DNA of 6,555 nt, taken from contig URSN01000106.1 in NCBI GenBank assembly GCA_900550525.1, positions 1-6,555 on the forward strand, read 5' to 3'. The position numbers were made by a program, and so were the translations under genes. This DNA is from an uncultured Eubacteriales bacterium. GTDB taxonomy: Bacteria; Bacillota; Clostridia; Christensenellales; CAG-138. Position 1 is the first letter of the stretch, and the number at the start of each line of letters is the position of its first letter. Below the pieces are notes generated by a model. The model was given only the letters and a program-made list of their open reading frames with translations, was not told the origin of the DNA and ran no database searches. Shown piece by piece: positions 1 to 6,133 of the stretch.

Positions 1-121
1 GGCCGCGGCGGCGGCGCTGCTTGCCGCGCTGCTGCTGCTGCGGCGGCGCGAGCGGCGCGGGCGCAGGCGCAGATCCGGCCGGGGCGGCAGGATAAACCAT
101 CCACGCGGAGGTGCGGCATGA
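1..121 (+). CDS. C-terminal end of an upstream protein, probably membrane-anchored (partial)
   Basis: Reading from base 2 gives 39 codons ending in TGA at 119-121, which overlaps the ATG of the next gene as ATGA. The visible end begins with an Ala/Leu-only run of 13 residues (AAAAALLAALLLL), immediately followed by RRRERRGRRRR and a Gly/Arg/Pro tail. A hydrophobic segment followed by a positive cluster is what a membrane helix with a cytoplasmic stop-transfer tail looks like, so this may be the C-terminal anchor of a secreted or membrane protein. The stop/start overlap suggests translational coupling and an operon with the LRR gene. The other two forward frames cannot be excluded: one stays open into the next gene and one stops at 93-95. 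This frame is preferred for its hydrophobicity pattern and the overlap. Function is unknown. Confidence 0.5.
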   Translation, partial: AAAAALLAALLLLRRRERRGRRRRSGRGGRINHPRGGAA

Positions 122-2055
122 AACGGGAGCGGACGCGGCGGGCTGAGCCCGCAAGGGGAAGGCGGGGGCGCGGCGCGCATCGCGCGGCCATCCCCGTGCT
201 CGCGGCGCTGGTGGCGCTGCTGCTGCTGGGCGGCGGGGCGTACCTGCTGTTTTCCGAATACGCGCTGCTGGGCGGCCGGCTCGTCGCGCGCGGCAGCGCC
301 TCGCTGACGCTCGCGGAGGGAGCGCTGCCGGCGGCGGAGCGGCTCGGCGCGCTCGGCACGCTTGGCACGCTCGACCTGCGCGGCCGGGACGATGTGACCC
401 CCGCCTATGTGGACGCGGCGCGCGCCGCGCTGCCGGAGGGCTGCGCCGTGCTGTGGACCATCCGCCTGAGCGACGGCGCGTTCGACAGCACGAGCGAGGC
501 GCTGACCCTGCCGCACTGCACCGCTGAGGATGCGGCGCTGCTGCCCTGCTTTACGCAGCTCAAGCGCGTGGACGCCACCGGCAGCACGGCCTATGCGGCG
601 CTGTACGCGGCGGCGCAGGCGCTGCCGGAGACCGCCTTCACCTATGCGCTGCCGCTGGGCGATACGGCGCTGACCAACGCGGACGAGAGCGTGCGCGCCG
701 CGGGCGTGGACGACGTGTCGGCGCTGTTCGAGGCGCTCGCATATTTCCCCGCGCTGCGCTCGCTCGACCTGCGCGGCGGTACGGCGGATGCGGCGGACAT
801 GCGCGCGCTGGCGGCGGCGTACCCGGATATCCGCCTGCGCTATACGGTGCGCATCGGGGAGAAGGAATTCGATTCCGACGAGACGGCGCCCGACCTGACG
901 GGCGTGACGTTTGCAAGCGCCGAGGAGGCCGTCGGCTTCCTCTCGTGCTTTGGCGCGCTCGCATCGGCGGACCTGACCGGCACGGGCCTGACCGGCGCGC
1001 AGGCGCAGGAGGTGGCGGCCGCCTTCCCGGAGGCGGCGGTGCGCTACCCGGTGGCGCTGTGCGGGGCGGAGTTCCCCTCCGACGCGGCGGAGCTCGACCT
1101 GCGCGCGCTCGCCGTGGACGCGCAGGCGCTCCAGGCGGGGCTTGCGTCCTTCCCGGCGCTCTCGGCCGTGTACCTGCCCGACGGCGCGCTCTCCGAGGCG
1201 GACGCGCAGGCGCTCGAGGCGGCGTACCCGGCGGTGCTGTTCGTGCGGCAGGTGGAGGTGCTGGGCAAAACCGTCTCCAACGGCGTCGAGGAGCTCGACC
1301 TGAGCGGCACGCGCCTGAGCGGGCCGGAGCAGGCGGAGGAGGCGCTCGCGCTCCTGCCGCGGCTCAAAAAGCTGATCCTGTGCGACACCGGCCTCACGGA
1401 CGAGCAGATGGCGGCGCTCTCGGCCGAGCATCCGCAGGTGCGCTTTGTCTGGACGGTGCAGATCGGCCCGCACCGCGTGCGCACCGACGCCACGGGCTTT
1501 TCCACCGCCAATCCCTCCAAGTATACCAACCCGAACGCCAGCGACGAGTACAACGAGCGCGTGCGCACGACCAAGCGCCTCAAGGAGGGCGACCTGGCCC
1601 CGCTCGTCTACTGCACGGACCTGGTGGCGCTCGACCTCGGGCACAACTACCTGACCGACGCCGACCTTGCCGTCATCGCGCAGCTGCAAAACCTCGAGAT
1701 CCTGATCCTTGCGGACAATAGGATCACGGACATCTCGGCGCTCAAAAGCCTCAAAAAGCTGCGCTATATCGAGCTGTTCATGAACGAGATCCCGGATGTG
1801 TCGCCGCTTGCGTCGCTGACGGAGCTGGTGGACGTGAACATCTGCAACATCGGGCTGACCGACCTCGGCCCGCTCTATGGGATGACGTGGCTCGAGCGCC
1901 TCTGGTACGGCATGAACCCGGCCAGCCGCGCCGACGAGGAGGCGCTCGCCGCCGCGCTGCCCGAGTGCCAGTGCAACTACACCACGCGCGACGAGACCGG
2001 CGAGGGCTGGCGCGAGCACGAACGGTATACCTGGATGCGCAGCTTCTTCAAGTGA
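118..2055 (+). CDS. Membrane-anchored leucine-rich-repeat surface protein
   Basis: Predicted 645-residue protein. The start at 118 has GGAGGT at 107-112, five bases upstream. Residues 1-24 are very basic (9 Arg in the first 20) and residues 25-45 form one hydrophobic segment, so this is most likely a type II-like signal anchor with the bulk of the protein outside the cell. Residues 62-458 are six degenerate tandem units of about 67 residues. Each has an LDL-like strand, a helical stretch, a second strand plus GLTD-like turn, a helix ending in AAYP/AAFP, and a strand such as RYTVRIG or VWTVQIG. Residues about 500-601 are classical 22-residue LRRs (LEILILADNRITDISALKSL, then LRYIELFMNEIPDVSPLASL). 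A short C-terminal cap ends in WMRSFFK. Large LRR proteins of this type are common in Clostridia and bind proteins or glycans; there is no enzymatic motif. The gene precedes an exported CotH-domain gene, so a shared envelope role is plausible but unproven. The exact ligand is unknown. Confidence 0.9.
   Translation: MKRERTRRAEPARGRRGRGAHRAAIPVLAALVALLLLGGGAYLLFSEYALLGGRLVARGSASLTLAEGALPAAERLGALGTLGTLDLRGRDDVTPAYVDAARAALPEGCAVLWTIRLSDGAFDSTSEALTLPHCTAEDAALLPCFTQLKRVDATGSTAYAALYAAAQALPETAFTYALPLGDTALTNADESVRAAGVDDVSALFEALAYFPALRSLDLRGGTADAADMRALAAAYPDIRLRYTVRIGEKEFDSDETAPDLTGVTFASAEEAVGFLSCFGALASADLTGTGLTGAQAQEVAAAFPEAAVRYPVALCGAEFPSDAAELDLRALAVDAQALQAGLASFPALSAVYLPDGALSEADAQALEAAYPAVLFVRQVEVLGKTVSNGVEELDLSGTRLSGPEQAEEALALLPRLKKLILCDTGLTDEQMAALSAEHPQVRFVWTVQIGPHRVRTDATGFSTANPSKYTNPNASDEYNERVRTTKRLKEGDLAPLVYCTDLVALDLGHNYLTDADLAVIAQLQNLEILILADNRITDISALKSLKKLRYIELFMNEIPDVSPLASLTELVDVNICNIGLTDLGPLYGMTWLERLWYGMNPASRADEEALAAALPECQCNYTTRDETGEGWREHERYTWMRSFFK
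301..1491 (+). repeat. Six tandem protein repeats of about 67 residues in the LRR gene
   Basis: The encoded units are roughly residues 62-128, 129-191, 192-257, 258-324, 325-391 and 392-458. Shared features are an opening LDL- or DLTG-like strand, a helix ending in FPALRSL or LPRLKKL, a second strand with GTGLT or DTGLT, a helix ending in ALAAAYP or ALSAEHP, and a strand plus turn such as TVRIGEKEFDSDE or TVQIGPHRVRTDA. Units 3 to 6 are the most alike; unit 2 is the shortest and most diverged. The repeats are visible in protein but not as identical DNA, so they are old rather than a recent expansion. Confidence 0.8.
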
Positions 2056-2130
2056 CCCGCCCGGCGCGCCGCAGGCCCCGGCCGTTTTCCCGCGCCGCGC
2101 AGGGCCGGGACGCGCCCGGTGCGCGCCGCA

Positions 2131-2167
2131 CGGACGGACCCCCGATCGCTGCGGACGGACCCCGATC
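2131..2167 (+). repeat. Short imperfect tandem direct repeat in the leader of the CotH gene
   Basis: CGGACGGACCCCCGATC at 2131-2147 recurs as CGGACGGACCCCGATC at 2152-2167, one C shorter, with a period of 21 bases. It lies 36 bases before the chosen start codon, in the 147-base gap between the LRR gene and the CotH-domain gene. The rest of the gap is GC-rich with no recognisable promoter and no U-tract terminator. The function of the repeat is unknown. Confidence 0.7.
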
Positions 2168-2190
2168 ATCTTCGCGCGCCGCGCGAACAG

Positions 2191-2195
2191 GGAGG
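2191..2195 (+). promoter_or_regulatory. Ribosome binding site that fixes the CotH-domain protein start
   Basis: GGAGG lies seven bases before ATG 2203. That ATG opens a typical signal peptide (MKHTRAF followed by a Leu/Ala core). The in-frame ATG at 2119 would add 28 Arg/Asp/Pro-rich residues ahead of the signal peptide and has no good Shine-Dalgarno sequence, so 2203 is preferred. Confidence 0.85.
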
Positions 2196-2202
2196 CGACG
2201 GC

Positions 2203-5200
2203 ATGAAACATACGCGCGCTTTTGTCATGGCGCTGCTGCTGCTGTGCCTGCTTGCGGCAGCGTGCGCCGCCGGCTGCGCCGGCGGCGGGCGCGTGGTGAT
2301 CAGCGAGGTCGTATCCTCCAACCGCAATTCGTATGTGCACAAGACGCTGGGCACGCCGGACTGGATCGAGCTGCACAACCCGGGGGAGCGGCCCGTGCGC
2401 CTGGCCGGCTATATCCTCACCGACAAGCCGGATGCGTTCGACCCCGGCTGCATCCTGCCGGACATCACGCTCGCGCCCGGCGGCTACTGCGTCATCCCGG
2501 CGGACGGGCAGGCCGCGGGCGGCGATGCGTTCTGCCTGCCGTTCGGCGTGAGCCGGCTGGGCGAGACGCTGTACCTGCTCAAGCCGGCGTGGCGGCTGAT
2601 CGACAGCCTCGCCGTGCCGGAGCTGGGCGAGGACGTGTCCTACGCGGTGAACGGCGAGCGGGCGGGCTACTGCATGCAGCCGACCCCCGGCCGGGCCAAC
2701 GCCATGCCGCTGCTGGACGCGCTGGAGCCGGCGGCGGCGCTGGAGCCGTCGGAGCTGACGCTGCTGATCAGCGAGGTCGTGACCGGCGCCGCGGACGGCG
2801 GCGCGGACTGGGTGGAGCTGTACAACCCGGGGCCGGAGGACGTGCCGCTGGACGGGTGCTTCCTCTCCGACCGGGCGGACGACCCGCGCCGCGCAAGGCT
2901 TTCGGGCGTCGTCGTCCCGGCGGGCGGCCATGCGGTGATCGACTGCACGGACGAGCTGGGGCTCGCCCTCGCGGCCGAAGGCGAGGCGCTGCTGCTGTGC
3001 GACGCCTATTCCCGCCTGATCGACCGCGTGGACGTGCCGGCGCTGCCGCGCGGGCAGTCCTGGGCGCGGCGCGCGGACGGCTCGTTCGGCTATTGCGGCG
3101 CGCCGACGCGCGGCCTGGCGAACGAGGACGCCCGCATCGGCGGCGAGCCGTTCACGCAAATGGGCGCCGAGGAGCCGGTGCGCATCAGCGAGGCGCTGTT
3201 TGACAACGCCTTCAGCGCCATCGACTCCTACGGTGACCGCAGCGACTGGGTCGAGCTGTACAACGCGGGCGCGCAGAGCGTGTCGCTGCTGGGCTATTAT
3301 CTGAGCGACGACGCGGACGACCCGACGCGCTTTGCGCTGCCGGATGTGACGCTTGCGCCGGGCGAATACCGGCTGGTCTTTCTCTCCGGGCGCGCGTCCA
3401 CGCCGGAGGAGCTGCACGCGGACTTCTCCGTTTCGGAGCGGGACGACGGGTGCCTGCTCTACCATGGCGCGACGCGCGGCGTGGACCTCGTCCCGTGGGT
3501 GGACGGCCTTGCGGAAAACGTCTCCATCGGCCGCGGGGCGGACGGCGCGCCCGTCTATTACGCCTATCCCACGCCGGGCCAGCCCAACGCGCAGGCCGTG
3601 GACGACCCGGCCCTGCTCGCCGCGTATCCGGCGGACGGGGTGTACATCAGCGAGGTGTGCGCGGGCGGGCCGGACGGCGACTGGATCGAGCTACACAACG
3701 GCGGCGGCGAGGCCGCGGACCTGACGGGCTGGGCGCTCTCGGACGACGCGTGGCAGCTGCGGCGCTTCCCGCTCGAGGCGATGACGCTCGCGCCGGGCGC
3801 GTACTGCGCCATCGCCGTTTCGCCGGACGGCGCGGCGGGCTTTGGCGTCTCGCTCTCGGGCGAGACGCTGCTGCTGAGCGACGCGCAGGGCCAGGTGCGC
3901 GACGTGTTCCGCACCGGCGCGCTGCAAAGCGGACGCACGTCCGGCCGCACGGCGGCGGCGCCGGACGCGGCGCGCGTGTTCTTTTCCGCGCCCACGCGCG
4001 GCAGGGCCAACAGCGCGTCGTTCACCACGGGCCGCACGCCCGCGCCCACGTTTTCCGAAACGGCGCTGTACCGGGACGAGCCATTCCTGCTGACGCTCTC
4101 GTGCGCCGACGCGGACGCCGCGATCCGCTACACGCTCGACGGCAGCGAGCCGGGGCCGGACGACGCGCTCTACGCCGGGCCGATCCCGATCGACGCGTCC
4201 GTGACCGTGCGCGCGGCGGCCTTCGGCGCGGGCCTCGAGCCGAGTCCGGTGCAGACGCAGCACTACCTGTTCGAACCGGCGCACACGCTGCCGGCGGTGT
4301 GCATCGCGTGCGAGCCGGCGCTCTGGTCGCGCCTGATGCGCTCCACGCTCAACGCCGTGGCGCGCGAGGGCCCGGCCGCGATCTCCTATTACGAGGCGGA
4401 CGGGACGCTCGGCACCGTGTTCCCCGCCGCCATCCGCGCGCGCGGCAACACGTCGCTCAAGTATGCGCAAAAGTCCGTCAGCGTGCATCTGCGGCCGAGC
4501 CTCGGGCAGCGCACGGTCACCTACCCGTTCTGGGGCGCGGGCAGCGCCGCGGCATACGGCACGCTCGTGCTGCGCAACGCCAGCCAGGACATCGCGGCCG
4601 CGCGGCTGCGCGATTCGTTCGCCAACCGCGCCGCGGCGGGCCTGCGGCTCGACTGCGCGGCCACCCGCCCGGTGGTCGTCTATGTCAACGGCGCGTACCA
4701 CGGCGTCTACGACCTCAACGAGGGCATGAACCAGGATTATCTCGAGGCGCACTACGGCGTCGACCCGGACACGGTCAACATCGTCGGCAAGAACGCCGTG
4801 ACGCGGCACGGCTCCGCCGCCGATTACGCGCGCGTGCGCCGTTATGCGCGCGGGACGGACTTTACGGAGGACGCGGCGCTCGAGGCGTTCGGCGCGTGGG
4901 TGGACGTCGCGCATGTGACGGACTACCTGATCGCGCAGACCTTCTTTGGCAACTACGACATCCACAACCAGAACTGCTGGGCGAGCGACGACTATGCCAT
5001 CCGCTGGCGGCCGTACCTGTACGACGTGGACCGCTGCCTGTGCCCGGGGCGGTCGGAGCTGAACCTGTTCGAGCAGTATTTCAACGCGCAGGGCGTGGCG
5101 TACAACCCCTCCGGCGACCGCGTGAACATGGATATCTACTGCGCGCTCCGGGAAAACGCGGCCTGGCGGGACGCCTTTTTGGACCGCTACGCGCAGCTGC

Positions 5201-5454
5201 TGTGCAGCGATTTCTCCGTCGATCGGCTCACGGCGCTGCTGGACGAAATGGCGGCGGCGCTGCGGCCGGAGATGGAGCGCCACATCGCGCGCTGGGGCCT
5301 GCCCGCGTCGCTTGCGGACTGGGAGGCGAGCGTGGCGGCCATGCGCGCGGAGATCCCGCTGCGCCATGCGGCCATCCAGCGGCAGCTGCAGCAGGAGTTC
5401 GGCCTGACGCCGGACGCGTGGGCGGCGTATCTGGCCCGCCACGCCGGCCCCTGA
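2203..5454 (+). CDS. Exported multidomain protein: four lamin-tail domains, chitobiase-like domain, CotH kinase-like domain
   Basis: Predicted 1083-residue protein. Residues 1-25 are a signal peptide with a Leu/Ala core. Cys21 and Cys25 follow Ala-rich stretches, so a weak lipobox is possible but not clear. Four lamin-tail (LTD) units follow at about 31-166, 187-307, 326-462 and 480-603. Each opens with ISEV or ISEA, carries a DWIELHN/DWVELYN strand, and ends in a PTPGRAN/PTRGLAN-like motif. Residues about 612-690 match the chitobiase C-terminal/FN3-like family (YTLDGSEP at 643-650). The C-terminal part, about 695-1010, resembles the CotH family, known from a Bacillus spore-coat protein kinase. 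It shows RGNTS at 747-751 with Lys757, NGAYHGVYDLNE at 829-840, GNYDIHNQN at 916-924 and YLYDVDR at 938-944. The Asp and Asn residues in the last two motifs are candidate metal/ATP ligands by family analogy. Unlike coat-associated CotH, this protein carries a signal peptide, so it is probably extracellular or surface-located. Its substrate is unknown, and kinase activity is inferred only. Confidence 0.9.
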   Translation: MKHTRAFVMALLLLCLLAAACAAGCAGGGRVVISEVVSSNRNSYVHKTLGTPDWIELHNPGERPVRLAGYILTDKPDAFDPGCILPDITLAPGGYCVIPADGQAAGGDAFCLPFGVSRLGETLYLLKPAWRLIDSLAVPELGEDVSYAVNGERAGYCMQPTPGRANAMPLLDALEPAAALEPSELTLLISEVVTGAADGGADWVELYNPGPEDVPLDGCFLSDRADDPRRARLSGVVVPAGGHAVIDCTDELGLALAAEGEALLLCDAYSRLIDRVDVPALPRGQSWARRADGSFGYCGAPTRGLANEDARIGGEPFTQMGAEEPVRISEALFDNAFSAIDSYGDRSDWVELYNAGAQSVSLLGYYLSDDADDPTRFALPDVTLAPGEYRLVFLSGRASTPEELHADFSVSERDDGCLLYHGATRGVDLVPWVDGLAENVSIGRGADGAPVYYAYPTPGQPNAQAVDDPALLAAYPADGVYISEVCAGGPDGDWIELHNGGGEAADLTGWALSDDAWQLRRFPLEAMTLAPGAYCAIAVSPDGAAGFGVSLSGETLLLSDAQGQVRDVFRTGALQSGRTSGRTAAAPDAARVFFSAPTRGRANSASFTTGRTPAPTFSETALYRDEPFLLTLSCADADAAIRYTLDGSEPGPDDALYAGPIPIDASVTVRAAAFGAGLEPSPVQTQHYLFEPAHTLPAVCIACEPALWSRLMRSTLNAVAREGPAAISYYEADGTLGTVFPAAIRARGNTSLKYAQKSVSVHLRPSLGQRTVTYPFWGAGSAAAYGTLVLRNASQDIAAARLRDSFANRAAAGLRLDCAATRPVVVYVNGAYHGVYDLNEGMNQDYLEAHYGVDPDTVNIVGKNAVTRHGSAADYARVRRYARGTDFTEDAALEAFGAWVDVAHVTDYLIAQTFFGNYDIHNQNCWASDDYAIRWRPYLYDVDRCLCPGRSELNLFEQYFNAQGVAYNPSGDRVNMDIYCALRENAAWRDAFLDRYAQLLCSDFSVDRLTALLDEMAAALRPEMERHIARWGLPASLADWEASVAAMRAEIPLRHAAIQRQLQQEFGLTPDAWAAYLARHAGP

Positions 5455-5555
5455 CCGCCGCGCCTTTTCTCCGCCCGGTCCCTGACAGCGCCGACCCCCG
5501 CGCGGTTTCTTTTTCCTGTTGCGCGCCCGATCCTGCCGCCCGCGTCCTGCCGTCC

Positions 5556-5586
5556 CCCGCCGCGCGCTTGACAGCGCGCGGGCGGG
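5556..5586 (+). promoter_or_regulatory. GC-rich hairpin with TTGACA in its loop; possible promoter -35 or attenuator
   Basis: CGCGCGC at 5561-5567 and GCGCGCG at 5574-5580 form a perfect 7-bp inverted repeat around the hexamer TTGACA (5568-5573). CCCGC (5556-5560) can extend the stem with GCGGG (5582-5586) across a one-base bulge. TTGACA is the consensus sigma-A -35 box. The best -10 candidate is TGTCAT at 5592-5597, 18 bases on and matching TATAAT at four of six positions, so a promoter for the small gene is possible but weak. No U-tract follows the stem, which argues against a plain intrinsic terminator. Confidence 0.35.
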
Positions 5587-5598
5587 AGCGGTGTCATG

Positions 5599-5623
5599 GG
5601 CTGGGCCCGGGCCAGCCGGGCCC
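5599..5623 (+). promoter_or_regulatory. Two mutually exclusive hairpins directly before a ribosome binding site
   Basis: GGCTGG (5599-5604) can pair with CCAGCC (5612-5617). Alternatively GGGCCCGG (5603-5610) can pair with CCGGGCCC (5616-5623) around the loop GCCAG. The two stems share bases and cannot form together. The second is the stronger and ends three bases before the GGAGG at 5626-5630. Such a layout could modulate translation of the 5638 start, but in DNA this GC-rich it may also arise by chance. Confidence 0.4.
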
Positions 5624-5625
5624 GC

Positions 5626-5630
5626 GGAGG
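5626..5630 (+). promoter_or_regulatory. Ribosome binding site for the membrane-anchored start at 5638
   Basis: GGAGG lies seven bases before ATG 5638. It supports 5638 over the in-frame ATG at 5596, which has no comparable Shine-Dalgarno and would put a polar GWARASRARGG stretch ahead of the hydrophobic N-terminus and include the hairpin in the coding region. Confidence 0.75.
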
Positions 5631-5637
5631 ATATCCT

Positions 5638-5988
5638 ATGGAATGGCTCGGCCTGGTCGCCCTCATGCTGCTGCTCCTGCACGCCGCCTATCCCGGCAGG
5701 GTCCGGCGGCTGGAGGCGCAGGTCAGGCGGCTGCAACGGGCGCAGCAGGGGGAGGCGGACATGGCAAGATTGATACAGGAACTGGTGGGCCGCGCGTGCG
5801 AGCTCTCGGTCGAGGACGCCTATCAGCTCACCGGCCGGCCGACGCTCGCGTGCACCGTGCTCGACGCGGACGACGAGTGGGTCAAGGTGCGCTATGCCGA
5901 CCGCAAGGGCCGGACGGCGGTCAAGCTGCTGCGCATCGAAAAGATCGGCGAGGTCACGCTGCCGGACGCGCCCGCAGGCGGCGCATAA
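5638..5988 (+). CDS. Small membrane-anchored protein with a coiled-coil linker and a compact beta-rich domain
   Basis: Predicted 116-residue protein. Residues 3-18 (WLGLVALMLLLLHAAY) form a single membrane segment. Residues about 20-45 are basic and heptad-like (RVRRLEAQVRRLQ), suggesting a short coiled coil. Residues about 47-108 form a compact domain with alternating strands (LACTVLDADDEWVKVRYADR, then AVKLLRIEKIGEV). The pattern of a Val-Leu-Asp strand, a DDEWVKV turn and strand, and a final LLRIEKIGEV strand resembles small SH3/Sm-like barrels in uncharacterised Clostridia proteins; this is a fold guess, not an identification. No catalytic motif is visible. A good internal start at 5761 would give a 75-residue form without the membrane segment. 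The gene follows a hairpin-rich leader and is closed by the terminator at 6062-6095. Function is unknown. Confidence 0.8.
   Translation: MEWLGLVALMLLLLHAAYPGRVRRLEAQVRRLQRAQQGEADMARLIQELVGRACELSVEDAYQLTGRPTLACTVLDADDEWVKVRYADRKGRTAVKLLRIEKIGEVTLPDAPAGGA
5751..5755 (+). promoter_or_regulatory. Internal ribosome binding site for a possible soluble form starting at 5761
   Basis: GGAGG, preceded by further G bases, lies five bases before an in-frame ATG at 5761 (codon 42 of the small gene). The codons after it (GCA AGA TTG ATA CAG GAA) are AT-richer than the surrounding sequence, as is often seen just after true starts. Either the gene really starts here or both starts are used. Confidence 0.5.
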
Positions 5989-6068
5989 GCGCCCGCGCAA
6001 CATCTGAAAAACTTCTCCCGCCCCGCACGGCGCGTATGCGCCCGCGCCCGCGCAGCATCTGAAAAAAC
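5989..6068 (+). repeat. Imperfect direct repeat upstream of and overlapping the terminator
   Basis: The segment at 5989-6012 (GCGCCCGCGCAACATCTG plus an A-run and C) recurs at 6044-6068 with one A-to-G change and one extra A. Similarity continues downstream: TCCCGCCCCGCACGG in copy 1 against TCCCGCGCCCCGCGCGG in copy 2. Copy 2 ends in a full terminator with a U-tract; copy 1 lacks the symmetrical stem and U-tract. It looks like a local duplication of a terminator region whose first copy has decayed. Confidence 0.75.
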
Positions 6069-6095
6069 GTCCCGCGCCCCGCGCGGGGCTTTTTT
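6062..6095 (+). terminator. Intrinsic (Rho-independent) terminator, possibly bidirectional
   Basis: CCCGCG (6071-6076) pairs with CGCGGG (6082-6087) around loop CCCCG. The stem extends by T6070-G6088 and G6069-C6089, and TTTTTT at 6090-6095 follows directly. The A-run at 6062-6067 can pair with the U-tract, which also gives a U-tract on the opposite strand. An alternative stem is GCCCC (6076-6080) with GGGGC (6085-6089). It ends the transcript of the small membrane protein gene and insulates the sugar-binding gene. Confidence 0.9.
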
Positions 6096-6133
6096 CGTTT
6101 GCGCAGCCCGGGCGGCGGACGGAAAGCGCCGGT

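Larger units (their letters stand above)
5455..5637 (+). other. Non-coding gap between the CotH-domain gene and the small membrane protein gene
   Basis: These 183 bases contain no convincing gene. They hold a T-rich tract (TTTCTTTTT at 5506-5514) preceded only by a weak 4-bp GCGC/GCGC stem (5488-5491 with 5500-5503), so termination of the CotH transcript here is possible but poorly supported. Next comes a GC-rich hairpin around TTGACA (5556-5586), then a pair of overlapping hairpins at 5599-5623 that abut the ribosome binding site of the next gene. Confidence 0.6.

Noticed and set aside
20..45. CTG/GCG triplet runs near the window start as a microsatellite
   Set aside because: The run is short and is explained by Leu/Ala codons of a membrane segment in a GC-rich genome.
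945..1721. Open frame of 258 codons within the LRR gene
   Set aside because: It is a Gly/Arg/Ala-rich frame-shifted reading of the repeat region, with no ribosome binding site and no recognisable domain.
2119..2202. N-terminal extension of the CotH-domain protein from ATG 2119
   Set aside because: No good Shine-Dalgarno sequence, a charged 28-residue stretch before a normal signal peptide, and a strong GGAGG directly before 2203.
1887..3203. Open frame of 438 codons spanning the LRR-CotH junction
   Set aside because: Arg/Gly/Ala-rich translation without domains. It overlaps the end of the LRR gene and the LTD repeats, both clearly in other frames.
5488..5515. Possible terminator after the CotH-domain gene (GCGC stem then T-rich tract)
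   Set aside because: The stem is only four base pairs with an eight-base loop, and the T-tract is interrupted by C, so termination here is not convincing.
3450..6062. An 870-codon open frame on the + strand overlapping the CotH-domain gene and the small gene
   Set aside because: It is a shadow frame in GC-rich DNA with few stops. The translation is Arg/Gly/Ala-rich with no domain, and it crosses two well-supported genes, their non-coding gap and the start of the downstream spacer.
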